Origin: Tubulanus polymorphus
Lineage: Eukaryota; Nemertea; Palaeonemertea; Tubulaniformes; Tubulanidae
NCBI RefSeq assembly: GCF_964204645.1
Contig: NC_134026.1
Span: 6,760,001-6,820,000, forward strand
Length of the DNA: 60,000 bases
Reading direction: 5' to 3'
Under the pieces are notes generated by a model. The model was not told the DNA's origin. It did not search any database and saw only the letters and a list, made by a program, of their open reading frames with translations. Position 1 is the first letter of the stretch, and the number at the start of each line of letters is the position of its first letter. The position numbers and the translations under genes are program-made. Shown here one piece after another: positions 1 through 12,834 of this stretch.

Positions 1-150
1 GTCATTCGATCTGGGAAATATGGTCCAATTATAGAAATATCAGGAAACTCTGGATTCTCTGATCTGTAAGAACCCTGTAATCTGTAATTTTAAAACTACC
101 TACGGCTTGAAGGATATTTATGAAACCGTGTGTTACAAATAACGTTATAG

Positions 151-3100
151 GTAGCTAACAGTATGGCTATATCGTGGTCTGGTCCTCCCGCTATGATGAC
201 GATATTCAGAAAGATGTTCGGTTCTCACGCTTGCCCTACTATCGTCAAACAGAACAACTTCACAAACTTTCAACATTATTTCCTTCAAAAGGTTCGTACC
301 TTTTCGTTTGATCCTCCGAATTGAAATTCACACCGTGTTGAATTTGAATAAAGCTTAGCTGTTTTATTTGTAGACGATACCGGTTGCTATGGCGATGCTA
401 CGGGATACGCACAATATTTGCCCCATTGAAGTGCTAACTTTTTTACTAGATTTATTAAAGTACACCGACAACGTTAGGAATAAGGTATTATATACATGCA
501 GTAAAAGTGTTGTATAATCTGAACATAATTGGATTTGTTTCTGATGAAATGATTATTAAATCAGTTTTCAGATAATTATTATCGAGCAGCTCTGATCGAT
601 GCTTTAATGCACACATTGACACCAGCTGTCGCCACTGTCTCAATGTTAGGGTAAGTTTTCAACGGACAGGTCTGTTAAGACATACATCCTTTTGTCTTAA
701 TGATTACCATTGTACGTATGTTATACAGTAGACTATGCTTGCAGTGGATCTCGTGGGGCCAATAAATTCTCTCTGAGATACATAAGTTTCAGGGCAGTGG
801 GAGTAGGGATTGGTCATTATCGTGATGAATTAAAGTAACAGGATTCGTAATAGGTTATCTGGGGCACGGGATAATCTGAGGCAATGTTCCACAATATTCA
901 TCTTATTGAATCGGGTGCGGGTGAAATAAAAACTGATTACGATATCTGATTTCATTTCAGGCCATCAGTTGAATCATTGTCGAACGAAGCTCGATTAGTG
1001 TTGGATGAAATAGTGAGATATTTGAATCTGGAGAAGTTGCTGCCATGTTACAGATACACGGTGACGGTCAGCTGTTTGCAGGCCATACGTAAAATGCAGA
1101 AATACGGACATTTGCCGAATGGAGATTACGCATTGTTTCAGAGTTACGCTAGTTACGGCAATTTCCTCGATGTGAGACTCGCCGCTTTAGAAGCACTCGT
1201 CGATTACACTAAAGGTTCGTATTTTTAAACCAGTATCTGGGAGGAAATAGTAGAATGACCACACTCAAACGTGGAGAACAGATGATAAGATAAAAATCCA
1301 CTATACACAGATCACACCTTACGATGATCCCCAGTGTGAGATCAAAACGTTGTGTCTTTTTAATTACATTTTGATTGGATAGATTATCAATCTTAAAACT
1401 TTTAATGCGTGTATAGAAGATTTTTATCTTGTTATCTGCTATTAGGAAATCTGTTTGAATCGAGATCGTAATTCGAATGCTTTATGTTTCGCTTTCAGTC
1501 GAGAAAAGTAACGTAGTGTTGAACTGGTTGTTAGAAATCATTGAAAATGATCCTGAATCCTACGTCAAGTAAGAATACAACAAGACTGAAATATTTCGTT
1601 TAGCTTATTAATAGTTAAATGCAACGTTTATCCTAATAGTCACGTTCGGTCGGAAATACTAGATGAATTTTAGCCCGAGGAAACATTTCATACTCTTATT
1701 TTTCATTTTTTGTGGGCGGGGATTCTTTATATTATCTTTACAACACTGACTGTTCTTATCAATGGTTTAATATAATGGAATACAACAAAATGAAATCCAT
1801 AATATGTGATTGAATGTAATGCATTGTCATGTTTTTGTAGGCATCAGTTGTTACTGATGTTAATAGAGAAACCTCCTTTTGAAAGAGCGGACGACAACAA
1901 TCCATTAAATACTGAAGAATTAGTTCACAGACTGTGGAGATTTATGAAGTAAGTCAAATGTATTTATACGATCCAGACTCACTGTCCTACCCTTTGATCG
2001 TCAATCTGCAAAACTTTGGTTAGTTGTAGAGGTTTAGTTTCATAAGCTCTAGCGTCAAATGTACTGGGTGAGCCACTCTGGGACTGGGCTTAGAAATTCA
2101 TGTTCATGCAGGCTGGCCTTGTTACCTGGAAATCAGGGAAAAGTCTGGAAAATTTCTTTTCTTAAAAAAAGTCAGGGAATTTTGTAAAAAAAAAAAGCTT
2201 AAAGTCAGGGAAATTAGTTGAGCTTGCTAGATCAGGCATGAAATAAAACAATTTCCATCTATGTCATGTATTTGACTGTTTATTGATTGGATTCTTAGCA
2301 GTTCAAGTCGGGGAAAATAATGCTTGTGTCGGAATGAAATTGGCCAGTCGGTCATGGTTCTGTTTGAGGAAATATTCACAAATTTGATTCTGATTTATTT
2401 TCCAGCGCTCTTGCTTTTCACGATGCTCGATTACGTTGCGATATCGCTGATTTATATTTCACGCTGTATGGCAGATCGCGACCGGCTGTTCTGCCGATAC
2501 CCGAGAATGTGATGGTTCTTAATTACAGAGATCAACGATTATCAGTGAAAACTAGTCAGACCTCGATACTTACGCCAACCGCATTAAAAAAACCACAGTT
2601 TAAAGTAAATGTATCTACCAAGAGTTGAACAGTTATCCACTAAGTTGAACAGTTATCCACTTAAACAATCTGCACGGGCAGTTCCATGTGGGAGCACAAA
2701 GGGCATGTGCTTAAGAGGCACTTTTCCCATGCCGTTTTGAAAAACAATTTTTTTTTTGTCCTGCAATTAATGAAGAAGCTGCACAAGACTTTGACTAATA
2801 TACATACTTATATTCTCATTGTTGTCACTCATGTGCCTGGAAATTGCACTGAAATTTCTTAACTTTCCAGAGCCCCATTTTGGCTAACTCAACAGAAAGT
2901 TTTCCCTTTGCATTTCTTTGTTCTCCTGCAGAGTCCAACCAACAGATCCTCCCCTGTAATACATTCCTCATGAAACTAACATCTTTCTATTTTACGGAGG
3001 AGACTATTGAAGATATTTCAATCAGTATCGATATTGATATTTTAGACGTTCAGCCCGATGGATTATGATGACGAAGAAGATGATTTAGATATCGACGTCG

Positions 3101-5276
3101 ATGCTTGTTCTCCAGCCAAATCACGAAAACCCGAGTTGATTCTGAAACGTAAATCTGTAACTCCGATTAGAATCGAGACGTCGCCTCTTACCTCATCCAC
3201 GAGCAGAGAGTTACATGTTAAAACTCAATCCGATTCTCCTAAAGTCATTGTTGAAGTAAGAAATCTCTGATTTATTCTCATTTGAACTTGTTTGGGGACA
3301 TTCATCCATGGAGGAGGGGAAATTAGAAGAATTTCGCGTTACTTTTTAACTTATATACAGCAGTAGACTGTGCTCTTGCCTCAGATTTCGTGAAACCAAT
3401 AAATACCCTCAGAACCGGGTTTCACAAAAAAGTTCATCTCAAATTTTGGGTCTAATTGCTATTGGTTACTTCATATCTTCAATGAGGACAACAGTTCAAA
3501 CTTAACCGTTTAAAGTTACACTTTTTCGTGAAACTGGGCCCTGGAGCAATTTGTAAGATATTGTCAGGCCAGGCACCAGCATAATACAGCATAATCTGAG
3601 GCAATCAACAATCAACTGGGGTCTACTGTATGATCAGTTATCCTTCACTTGACTGCTACTGTAAAATAGCTAAGTCTGGTATGTATCTGTATTTTGCAGC
3701 CGATGGATGTTTCCGTGGCGACTGAAGAAGTTGTAGTTACATCTGCTTTGTCGCCTAAGAAAAGTTTGACGAGTCCTCCAGCAGCGGCAGCAGCGGCAAC
3801 ATCTCAACCTGATACTACGCCAACTACCGAATCATTCATTCAGGTTAGATAATGAAATTTAGATATGATATCATTCATTTTTACGCATGCATGAAATTTG
3901 ACTTTTTCAACCCCCCTGTACGCAAAATCGACCAGCTTTTCATATACGTTAAGCATTACAGTGCGCAATAGCACTTACCCCTCTCCCCCTCCCCTAATGT
4001 GTACGTAATAAAGGAATGATCCCAATTATAGCATGTATCGCAATCTGCATCCAGTCCCACAGTTGTGAGGCAAGATTTTACTCAAAAGTCAAACTAATAG
4101 AAATTGAACTAATTGAACTCAAGAGTCATATTCTCAACGAAAGACTTTCGTATAGAACTTGGCCCTGAAGTGGTAGGCCCTGTTTGCTTAGTTTTAGTTC
4201 CCAATAAATCATGTTTAGGATAACGTTCAACAGTTGTGAGTCTACAGATGCATTAACTCTGGTGTTTGCACAACTATGGAACAGGGTCCTGCTGTAGATC
4301 TAGTATTTGTGACTATTGAATGAATTCATGTGTGTTTTGAATTGTAGAAGAAATTGATAGAACATGAGAGCACGTGTAGTTCAGATACACAACAGAGTGT
4401 CACGTTCAAACACGAGGACAGCGTGTCCAGATTGAGTGATGATTCATCGGCGAGTTCAGCAGCTGGAGGTCAGTATCCCCTCACACCTACTCCCAACTAC
4501 CCACTCGTCCTCATGCCCTCACACTTCAGTCAAACTCGTTTAAGTCATTGTAGGTGGGATGATAACATATCCAAATGATGACTTAAATTCACTGAATTGA
4601 ATTAGAAAAATAAATAAATTGGGACTCAAATAGAATTTATTTCAGTAATGTGACGACGTATTCAGATGATGACTTGCGCAAGTTTGATTGTATCTCGTGA
4701 TATTTTGATTATAGAATTAAATATGTATAGACCTGAACCCAGAGATATATATCACCTTGCATGGAAACAGGTCGTCCCGACACCCAATCAGAGGTGGTTG
4801 TCTTAGGGTGGTGGGTACAGAAAGACATCGGGATTGTCTCCCAACACCCCCATCTATTGTCATGATCTATGATCTCTTTGATCTTTAATCATATCCGGTC
4901 ATTCATCGAGCCTGTTCTTTCTCTATCTATATCATTCATATTACCGATAGATTTATTTACAAACTGTATTTTTCTAGGTGGTGATGATCAGATGATATTC
5001 CCGACCAGTTTCCAAGGACAATTATTCCCGACTAAACTATCGTTATCGATGGACGATGCGAGTAGGAATAAAGATTTCGACGACAGTAAAACGTCCGCGT
5101 CGACATCGAAACCGCACAAAGCGAAGAAGAAAAAGAAGAAAAATAAACATAAGCACAAACATAAACATAAACATGATAAACCGGATAAATTTGCGAGTGA
5201 GAAACACGAAGAGCCGAAATCAGCCGATCCATATGATTTCGGGTCAGCAAGTTCTCCTGATTTTGAAGTTATGTAG
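151..5276 (+). CDS. TAF2: TAF2, C-terminal half (11 exons; 5' part outside window)
   Basis: Exons: 151-291, 374-484, 565-650, 961-1214, 1499-1568, 1841-1948, 2406-2604, 3046-3255, 3700-3843, 4348-4468, 4978-5276 (TAG at 5274). Every junction has AG/GT and the phases join without a break, giving 580 codons plus stop. TAF2 is the TFIID subunit that contacts the core promoter around the initiator. The exons match the second half of human TAF2: the GPPAM block (exon 1), VLTF.LDL.KY..N..NK (exon 2), FSDNYYRA (exon 3), LEKLLP.YR.T.TVSCL.AIR and AALEALVDYTK (exon 4), a HEAT-like helical region, then the family's low-complexity tail. The tail has an acidic patch after SPMDYDDEEDDLDID and a Lys/His run (KKKKKKNKHKHKHKHKHD) near the C terminus, as in vertebrate TAF2. 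The acceptor at 3045 was chosen over AG at 3053 because only it keeps frame. The N-terminal aminopeptidase-like domain lies upstream of the window. Confidence 0.95.
724..890. mobile_element. TACAGTAGACT family element, copy 1
   Basis: Starts TACAGTAGACTATGCTTGC with GTGGGGCCAATAAAT, and ends near ATAATCTGAGGCAATG. In a TAF2 intron. Same terminal blocks as 3360-3630 and 31441-31852. Confidence 0.55.
2110..2300 (+). repeat. CCTGGAAATCAGGGAAAA dispersed repeat
   Basis: CCTGGAAATCAGGGAAAAG, then AAGTCAGGGAATTTTG and a poly-A run. Inverted relatives at 25345-25482, about 30700-30960 and 35378-35620 share TTCCCTG..TTTCCAGG blocks. In a TAF2 intron. Confidence 0.45.
3360..3630. mobile_element. TACAGTAGACT family element, copy 2, interrupted
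   Basis: Left end GCAGTAGACTGTGCTCTTGC; right end AATCTGAGGCAAT and GGGTCTACTGTA. The interior is split by a second element (3415-3544). In a TAF2 intron. Confidence 0.65.
3415..3544. mobile_element. GTTTCAC.AAAAAG family MITE, copy 1 (nested)
   Basis: Begins CCGGGTTTCACAAAAAAGTT and ends TTTTTCGTGAAACTGGGCCC, an inverted match. Related copies at 16568, 18795 and 38093. Sits inside the 3360-3630 element. Confidence 0.7.
4562..4676 (-). repeat. AAGTCGTCACAT-type dispersed repeat
   Basis: Inverted copy in the last TAF2 intron: contains GGGACTCAAAT and TTCAGTAATGTGACGACG, the complement of the family core. Confidence 0.5.
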
Positions 5277-5600
5277 ATTCTGCTATGACTATTGTGTAAT
5301 CCAGCTCCAGCTGTTGTCAGTAAGAATTTGAATTTGAAAGAGTTAAAACATCATATTGAACTAATTCTGTCTTGCGAAAGTCGAAGAACTATTAACTCGC
5401 GACACTGTGGCTGTGGAACTGAATTCAGTTTGCAATCTTTGACTTATGTATTTTTCATTTTTTTCGATCTCTGAAAGAGTCAAATCCACATCCTCGACCC
5501 AGTTGTTGAAAGGTTTGATCCTCAGTCAAATATTTGACTTTCAGAACTGTGCATCCAAGTCCAGATTTTGTATCTATGTATAGATTGTAAATTATGTAAA

Positions 5601-5606
5601 AATAAA
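5601..5606 (+). terminator. Polyadenylation signal of TAF2
   Basis: An AATAAA hexamer lies about 325 nt downstream of the TAF2 stop codon, with a T/GT-rich stretch from about 5625. It is the first good signal after the stop, so the 3' UTR is probably about 350 nt. Confidence 0.6.
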
Positions 5607-8386
5607 TTAATATACATTAAACATATTTGTTGAAGTTTGTTTTGTTTTGAATGAGTTTTCTTTGTTTCTCCGGAGGAAGGATTGAACAATTCAAACTCTG
5701 ACCCATGGACTTAAGAAACTGTATTTCATATATGAAACTTCAAATTATGCGGGGTGTGACAAGATGACAAATCAGCCAATCGTCGAACTCTTATTTGAGA
5801 GACGCAAACTTGGTGGCAGCACCGTACGGTCACCTGGCGGAATTTCTGTGAACTAATGTAATGCCGCGGACTGGTGAACGCGCAGGCCCAGGATATTTCA
5901 TTAGTTCATTGAAATTCCGCTAGGTAACCGTACGGTGCTGCCACCAAGTTTGGCGCGGGAATCAACTTATCCAATTAGCTGTATCAGATGTTAATAAATT
6001 CGATAAACCTTTTATATACAATAAGATCATCTATTTGCATTGTTAGGTTTTATAATGATATGACAAAACATATTCCCGCATGAGTTGTTTGGAGTTATTT
6101 TGATTCTGAGTGGCCCTTGAGTGATGCCGGCGTAAAAGACAGATGAATAGGGTGCCATATGTTCGACTCCACGCATCGGATCTATATTTCTTGCATAACA
6201 TCAAATTTGAGCGTATTGATAAATTAGAAAGATTATTAGTTGCCTTTTTAATACCAATTACGATGCGTGACTGACAAGTACTTTGACATTTTACAGACAG
6301 AATCTGGAAGTTCAAGAATTCAAATCTTTCTGCTCATAATCTCATTTTTTACAAAATACAAGCCACAATGGGATAGCGTTGAGAAAGTACATGCGCCGAT
6401 AAATACAAAACCACTCTGGCAATTTCAGTCGACGTTTACATAACCTGAAAATAACATTTTCCCACAATCGATCGAAGTTTGACAGTTTAACAAACGACCA
6501 AGATTCTATTTCACGAGCTCGCAGCGATGTTCATATAAGTCAATATTCAAAAAGAAATAAAATTCCATTACAAAAAGAAAGAACCCTCGAGGAATCCTCC
6601 GATAATGATTTTGATTTATGTGTGTGAATTTTGTGACAGTGACATAGTTTCATATTTCTGAGCCACGATTTGTTGTAATTGTGTTATTTATGTGTCTATA
6701 TATAATCAAATTCTCATCTGATTTGTATGAATACTCATATAATGAAAACCTGAAAGAGATAGTGATTGGAAATTAGAATTGATCACCACAAGACGTAGTT
6801 TATAGTTAACCTAGCGGTTGCGTTGGTGCAGTAGGCCTAACTAGTGTGGTTGGAATGTGGTGTAAATTTGTAGTTTTCCAGTTAAGTTGAATTCTGAAAC
6901 CAGATGCGTTTATTGAACTCGAATCAGTGGGAAATTTGTCGGAAGAGGAAATTGTGAATAAATCAGTTATATTGACTTTTTGTTATCGCTTACGGAATTG
7001 TGTAAATAAACGGTAATAGTTGTGTAAACATTTCGAATATTCATGAATTGGTCTCAAATACATTTACTTGATTTAAGCATATACTACGGAATTGCGTCAA
7101 TACGAAAGCAATAATCTATAATATCATTGTTTCAATCACTTTACTACTATGAGCGAATTGACAATGCGTTTTCAATATGCACGATCAGACATATACTCAC
7201 CTCTTCAGGAATGCTAATCCACTGTTCCGAAAGAGGGTGGCTGAAACCAACGATGCAAAGGTCATATTTTTCAGGACCTTTCGTTTGTGCGTTATGTAAT
7301 GGTCACCAAGTTCGGTAGTCATCAGACCTGTATTTTTGAGAGAGATAGAAAAAATTGCCGCCATAACGCTCACATCCAATGATGTTTTTCTGCGATACAG
7401 CGATGACTCATTGAAAACCTGACCGATGGATGGATTATCTGATTGATGGATGAAATGAAAACATGGCTGAAAACTAATCGAATCAATTTTGTGATTGATT
7501 GATTTATAGGATTTACCGGGGAATAAGCTTTCACTGGCTGCGTCGACCCGTAACTACCTGAAACACTGTCCAACATTCATCGACACGCGAGACTTAGATT
7601 AAAAATGACGGCAGGCAAATTAGTAATTTAGATCTGGATAGAGAGGATTTGTTTCTAGCGCCACGCGAATCCCTGTGGAAATATTAGCTATTGATCTCTG
7701 CAGTTCAATTGAATAAAATACAGTGGATATTGCGATGATGGAGAGGGCTGTGGGTATACAGAGGATGCAGTTGCCACAACTACCTGCCGCATGATTTTAC
7801 TGCCTCCGGATATCGTTGATTATTTCATTCTTGGCATATTGAAAACTCCATAACTTTGGTCTCGCAGGATATCGATGAAAATTAACTGTTTACCGAAATA
7901 CGTGGCCTACACACTGTTTGAATAGCAAGGAATATTGGAATGGAGCTCCAGTGGTTGTTGATCTTTAAGTCCGTTTATGAAGAGTGCTAAACATGTCAAT
8001 ATTAATATATCGTAGTTTGCATAGTTAATTATCTTCGTAGATTGTATTTGTTGTAGAGCTGGTGGACTTTGGGTCGATACGCGTAACTGAACTCGGGGAT
8101 CACGGAATATCAGACCAGACCAGACGATATGTCTGCACGGCAAGAGACTAACACCAGTACCACCAATAAAAACCTCTGAAGTTGGAAAAAAATAAATCGA
8201 CTGGATAATCAGAAACGTGCGTGAACGTATTTCAAATTCAGAGCTTTTTAACAAACGGCATTTGGCGAAATCGTGAGCATTGGAACTGCTTGAACAGACG
8301 GATTTTTATACCTATAGATTCTTTTTCATTTCATGAATTAAAGTCAAGCGATCTTCGTATTGTCAGCGCAACAACAAATACGCACC
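5607..8386. other. Intergenic spacer between TAF2 and the unknown gene
   Basis: AT-rich. Open frames here are short and look random. Besides the fold-back at 5806-5951, I see no exon, RNA gene or clear transposon. Confidence 0.5.
5806..5951. repeat. Fold-back element, ~53 bp arms
   Basis: The left arm 5806-5858 and right arm 5899-5951 are imperfect inverted copies (about 5 mismatches in 53), separated by a GC-richer 40-bp loop. Each arm contains the self-complementary decamer ACCGTACGGT. It looks like a small fold-back or MITE-type insertion; no second copy or clear target duplication was seen. Confidence 0.75.
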
Positions 8387-10370
8387 ATGCCGAATAAGAC
8401 GCGCATTAAAGAAAAAACGACTGTATTGAAAACTGAGTTTAAAATGAAAGATCTTTTCAATAAAAATGATCGACCTGTTTCGCCAACAAATGCGAACAGT
8501 GAAAGCGATAGCGATTTCAATAGAAATATAGCGGATAAATTTGACAGTAGAACCGCTGTTCTCATATCTAAACATGACATATTCGTTTCTAAACGGCTTC
8601 TGGAAGACCTGCGTTTATTGAAACCGACGACACAAAAAACAAAACAGCAAAAACAGGTTGTTAAACAGAAGTTAGAAGAGGGTTCAACTCGAGCTTACGA
8701 TCGCTCATACACACCGGTGGAATCGTCTGCATGGGTCCGGAGGAATAATACTTCTTTGGTTTCTTTCGACTTTCCTAAAACTGGTAAATTAAGGTAAAAT
8801 ATATAAGATAGGTGTGTAAGAGATTAGATATACATGTAGTTATCAGATAAGATTGTAAGATTGAAAAAATCGAGTCCGTGTTTCCTTGGGCTCGTGTCGT
8901 TTATGCAACGTTTCGATAGTCATCTTCAGGAGTACTTCAGCATGGTATCATTCATGATTATGATGAATAAACTAACCAACTAGCTAACTTCATTCCCAAG
9001 TGTGGGATTTAGTCACAACTAGGACTTAATACTATTGTGGTATGAAAAATGTATTTTTTATTGTATTCAACTTATATATTCATTTATCACTCTTGAGAAT
9101 GCGCTATTGTGGTACTCTCAGTTAGCTAGCTGTAGAAATATAAAGATTTGGAAATCCATTTATCACTCTTGAGTGCGCTATTGTGGTACTCTTATAGTTG
9201 CCTTAGAAATATAAAGATTTGAAAACTGTATTGCAAAATTGTACACCGTAATGAATCTGACGAATTCAACATTTTTAATCACCCACGAGGTTGCCCGCAT
9301 TTGGGTTAATTAATGATCTGAACAATTAATGTGTGCTCATTGAAAGTCGAGCTTTTGGGCCTTAGAATGCTATACATATACCGTACGCTTTGAAAAAAAG
9401 AATTCAAATTTCATGTAATTATCATTACCTACGTCTTTTTAAAGATTAGTTTGTTACCAACTGTGGCGAGAATCCAAAGCTTATTGCACGCGATGGCTCT
9501 TTTATCTCTAGAGAATTGTCCGATCGCATGACTTCGATATTTCTGTATTTTCCCAGGTTATCTACGACGACGGAAAAGACAACGCTACAAAGTTCACCGG
9601 CGTCTGCCGAGGGTCGTTCGAAAACTATTTGTTCCCAGACGAAGGAAAAAGCTAAAGAAAACCTGGAGATGATGTTACCGGAGTTAAAGACGAATTCGTG
9701 TCGTCTGCACGGGACCAGAAAACGATCGTCTAGTTCACCGAACTGTCTACAACAGACTTCCTCGACATCGGAGGGTCAGAGGTGCGGCGGTATAAGAACG
9801 CGCTCCTGTAGTTCGCCACCTCTAATGTTATCACCGGAATTAACTCACATCCCGTCCGATAGACTGGAAGCGTACGTCGAGCAGTTATACGCGAATGTTC
9901 TACACGATCACTGCGACGACGACTCATCAACTTCTTCCGACGACTCGTGTTTAGCTACGAACCGTATTAGAAAATTCGGCAATTCTAAAACCGCCGCAAA
10001 TTCGAGACATTTCACTTTACCCGAAATTCACAACGATTCGTCTTTGTTTCATCGAAAAACGTGTCGGTACCACAACGTAAATAGTAACTTATCGAATACA
10101 GCATCGGTGGACGATGCTACTCGAGAGGAGGTGGCGGAGCGGGGCGCTGGACGTCGCAAACACAGCGAGGACGTAGTTCGTACGTGGCTTCACCGGGGCG
10201 ATAGTGCCCCGAAATATGTCACTAATCTGGTAGACTATAACGCGTTACAAGAACACGATTCCGAAAAACCGACCAAGACTAAACAACATTTTCCCAGATC
10301 GCTAAAACCGACAAAACTGGACATATTTTTACCGACTGCCGGGTCGAATTGTCTCGAAGAGAAATTGTAA
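8387..10370 (+). CDS. Unrecognised 406-residue low-complexity protein (2 exons)
   Basis: Exon 1 is 8387-8793 and exon 2 is 9557-10370. The donor GTAAAA follows an AG half-codon and the acceptor TTTTCCCAG supplies the G, so an arginine codon spans the junction and frame is kept. The ATG at 8387 sits in an ACCATG context and an in-frame TAA at 8339 precedes it, so the N terminus looks complete. I do not recognise the family. The protein is basic and Ser/Thr-rich, has no signal peptide or membrane segment, and is probably mostly disordered. Candidate ordered pieces are a hydrophobic block SKHDIFVSKRLLEDLRLL (about residues 60-77), a helix-like block SDRLEAYVEQLYANVLHD before an acidic serine run DDDSSTSSDDS, and a C-terminal LKPTKLDIFLPT. 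The two DIF-containing motifs at opposite ends could be docking motifs; this is a guess. The gene model is more certain than any role. Confidence 0.7.
8868..8960 (-). repeat. Copy of the CTGAAGATGACTAT-type dispersed repeat
   Basis: On the minus strand this reads CTGAAGATGACTATCGAAACG, followed by a stretch similar to copies near 1650-1760, 35480-35590, 49060-49270 and 51120-51550. It lies in the intron of the unknown gene. Confidence 0.5.
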
Positions 10371-10760
10371 ATGTTTTAGATGAAAGAAGTGCTTAGCCTA
10401 AAATGTGGATTTTTGCACAGTTCGATTCGTCATCTAAATATTGATAAATGAATTTGTTTATGGTCAGTGCCCCTTAAACCGTGCGGATCAGTTTATTGCT
10501 AGATAACATTATTGCTGGTAATTTTGTTATAGAATTACTCAAGATGCTCAGAAAACGATCAATTTTTTTTGAATTCTTCTGAGGTGAGGACCCGTAACCC
10601 CCGCTGTCCTGATGCTACGGCATGATCGCAGTCAGTTTCTGTGCTGTACTGTTTATACAGCGGCCTAGGAAGTTTTGTACCCCCTCTAAATTCTTGGATC
10701 CAGTTTTGCTTTTGATGGTCATTTTGAACATTTTCATTCTACACTGCGTGCCATACTCAA

Positions 10761-10766
10761 AATAAA
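10761..10766 (+). terminator. Polyadenylation signal of the unknown gene
   Basis: AATAAA about 390 nt after the TAA stop, followed by a T-rich stretch (TTTTGTGTTTTATATG). It is the best signal downstream of the gene. Confidence 0.5.
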
Positions 10767-10789
10767 ATAGAGACCTCTCTTTTGTGTTT

Positions 10790-11284
10790 TATATGTTTTT
10801 AGTGGTTCTCGATGGTATTTATCAACTCTTTGCTCATCCTCGCTTGCCAGGGTTTGAAAGCCTCCCGCCGAAGCTCACACCAACACCTAGGCGCATATCC
10901 TTTATCACATTGCTCAGGATGTCTTGGGCGACGGTTGCCGCTTAGCGGCTACCAGTCTATGGATTGAACCTCCCTGATTGAACCATATCAGATGCAGTTT
11001 TTCAGTAGTTCCCACGGATCTCCTGGGAACCATAAATTTCACTATGTTCCTCGCACTAAGACATGTTAATTGCCCAGGAGTGATGGTGGCTTGGTGTGCT
11101 TGGCTTTGATTCAATTGAGGCAAATCATTGTTTACACCAAGTTGGTTTAGATGCCCAGCATATATCCGACCTCGGTAGATGTCATATATACTACATGTTT
11201 ACACTGACTACGTGTGACTAAAACCAACCAAAACAATAGGAAATAAAGGAACGAAAATAGAAAGATTTACTATACATGCATGCG
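10790..11284. other. Spacer between two convergent genes
   Basis: No exon-like frame. It holds a short GCCGCTTAGCGGC hairpin near 10938. Otherwise I see nothing definable. Confidence 0.4.
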
Positions 11285-12159
11285 TTTATTGACGTAGAAT
11301 GGAAAGCAGCAAGTTGCTCACACAGACAGCTCTACACCTGATTGATTGAACCCCCGAGTTCTTAAAAATAACACACATACACACAATACTACTACACCAT
11401 CATCATCATCATTCTCATCCGAGACGAAACTTCACTAAAATTATTCATCGATTGAAAGATTTGTAATATTTGCACCAAAAAAGAAGCAACTAAACAAAGC
11501 AAACCAACAGAGAGAGAACAGACCAGCTGAATAAAGGAGACAAAAATACATTCGTTAATGCTTCGATAAAATTAACTGGCTAAGGAGGTGGTTTTAGCGG
11601 GGACCTCTTCACTGGACACAAAAAAATTACGGCTAGATGAATCGCATCCTCCATGGCAGGGATTCCGATAGCATCGAGACTCGCCACGGTACCGAAACCC
11701 CGCCCGATTAACCGAGCAGCTACATACGCAGCTTAGCAGTGCTGCTCGCATTATAGGACAATCATAAATTCTTTTTATTTTAGCCCGGGTTAAACTAATG
11801 ATGGCTATCTTGAAATATACTCCGGTGACAAAACAACAGGCAATCCAATTGGCACTGCACGTTAGCGCGCGACTAAGCTGCGCATGCACCTACATGCTGG
11901 GGCTGATCTAGCAGGGGTTTGTGCTAATTCCTCCCGAGGGAGGATGCGACTTATCAGAAAACATCAAGGAAAATAACTCCTGCACTGATCAATGTAATTA
12001 AATCTTAAATATTAAGAAACATACAGTGGTAAACCGAAGTGATTTCAATTGTGACCCGTGCTAAAAAAAAACTGCAATAAACTACAAACTTAAAAACCCT
12101 CCTTCAAATGTCTAGAAATTCGAACGATTCACCGCAGTAGACTGCTCAGGCGAAATTCC

Positions 12160-12300
12160 AACCAGGATCCAGTTCCACAGCCGTGAGTTCAGAGTTTACT
12201 GTGAACTCCGGCTCCAGTTCCACAGTTGTGAGTTAAGAGTTAACTCTGAACTACGGATCCAGTTCTGCAGTCATGAGTTACAGTTAGTTCATTTTTAACC
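12160..12300 (+). repeat. Degenerate triplication of CCAGTTCCACAGTTGTGAGT
   Basis: Three units starting GGATCCAGTTCCACAGCCGT, CTCCAGTTCCACAGTTGTGA and GGATCCAGTTCTGCAGTCAT, period about 53 bp. Related to the MITE ends noted at 37913-38092. Confidence 0.6.
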
Positions 12301-12834
12301 CAGAGTATGAAACTGGCTCGTTTTCCATGACAAAATTTTCAAAAATTCACACTCATTTTTACCCTGTTATCAGCAAATTCCTGACGGAACTGTTCAATTA
12401 GAGTCTACTGCAGCGCGTATTCACAATGCAAGGAGGGATTTACATGTATCCTAGAGGAATATTATGCAGCTCTATTTAAAGGAACAATAATAATAATAAT
12501 TCATGCTTCAAACGTTTCATTCACTTCTCGAGAAAAAAATCATAGAAAAAATATGACAATATTAAATGCATTATTACAGTAATCAACCTACAGGCATCGG
12601 ACATTAAATCAATAATAAAAAAGATTTCTCTAATTCTAGAGTGTCAGTCGCAAGATATAGCACAAAGTATTTTAAAAGACTCGAATAACATTCGTACAAT
12701 ATAAAAAAAAATAATATAACAATAATCAATAGTGATAATACGTACATAAATAAAAAAAAGAAGATTAGTCAACGTTTCATTACTAAGTTTCGAGTCCAGT
12801 GAAGAGTTTTGTAGGACAGTCATACTAAGTTTAG

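Noticed and set aside
2880-3068. Frame ending in the acidic TAF2 exon, with AG at 3053 as acceptor
   Set aside because: Joining there gives an immediate stop; acceptor at 3045 keeps frame.
5032-5331. Overlapping frames across the Lys/His-rich region of TAF2
   Set aside because: Shadow frames of the last TAF2 exon.
11572-11889. Cys-rich minus-strand frame (CSCSV...CYRNPCHGGC), possible small secreted peptide
   Set aside because: No signal peptide in the right place, no splice support, and it lies in the probable TNPO1 3' flank; composition alone is not enough.
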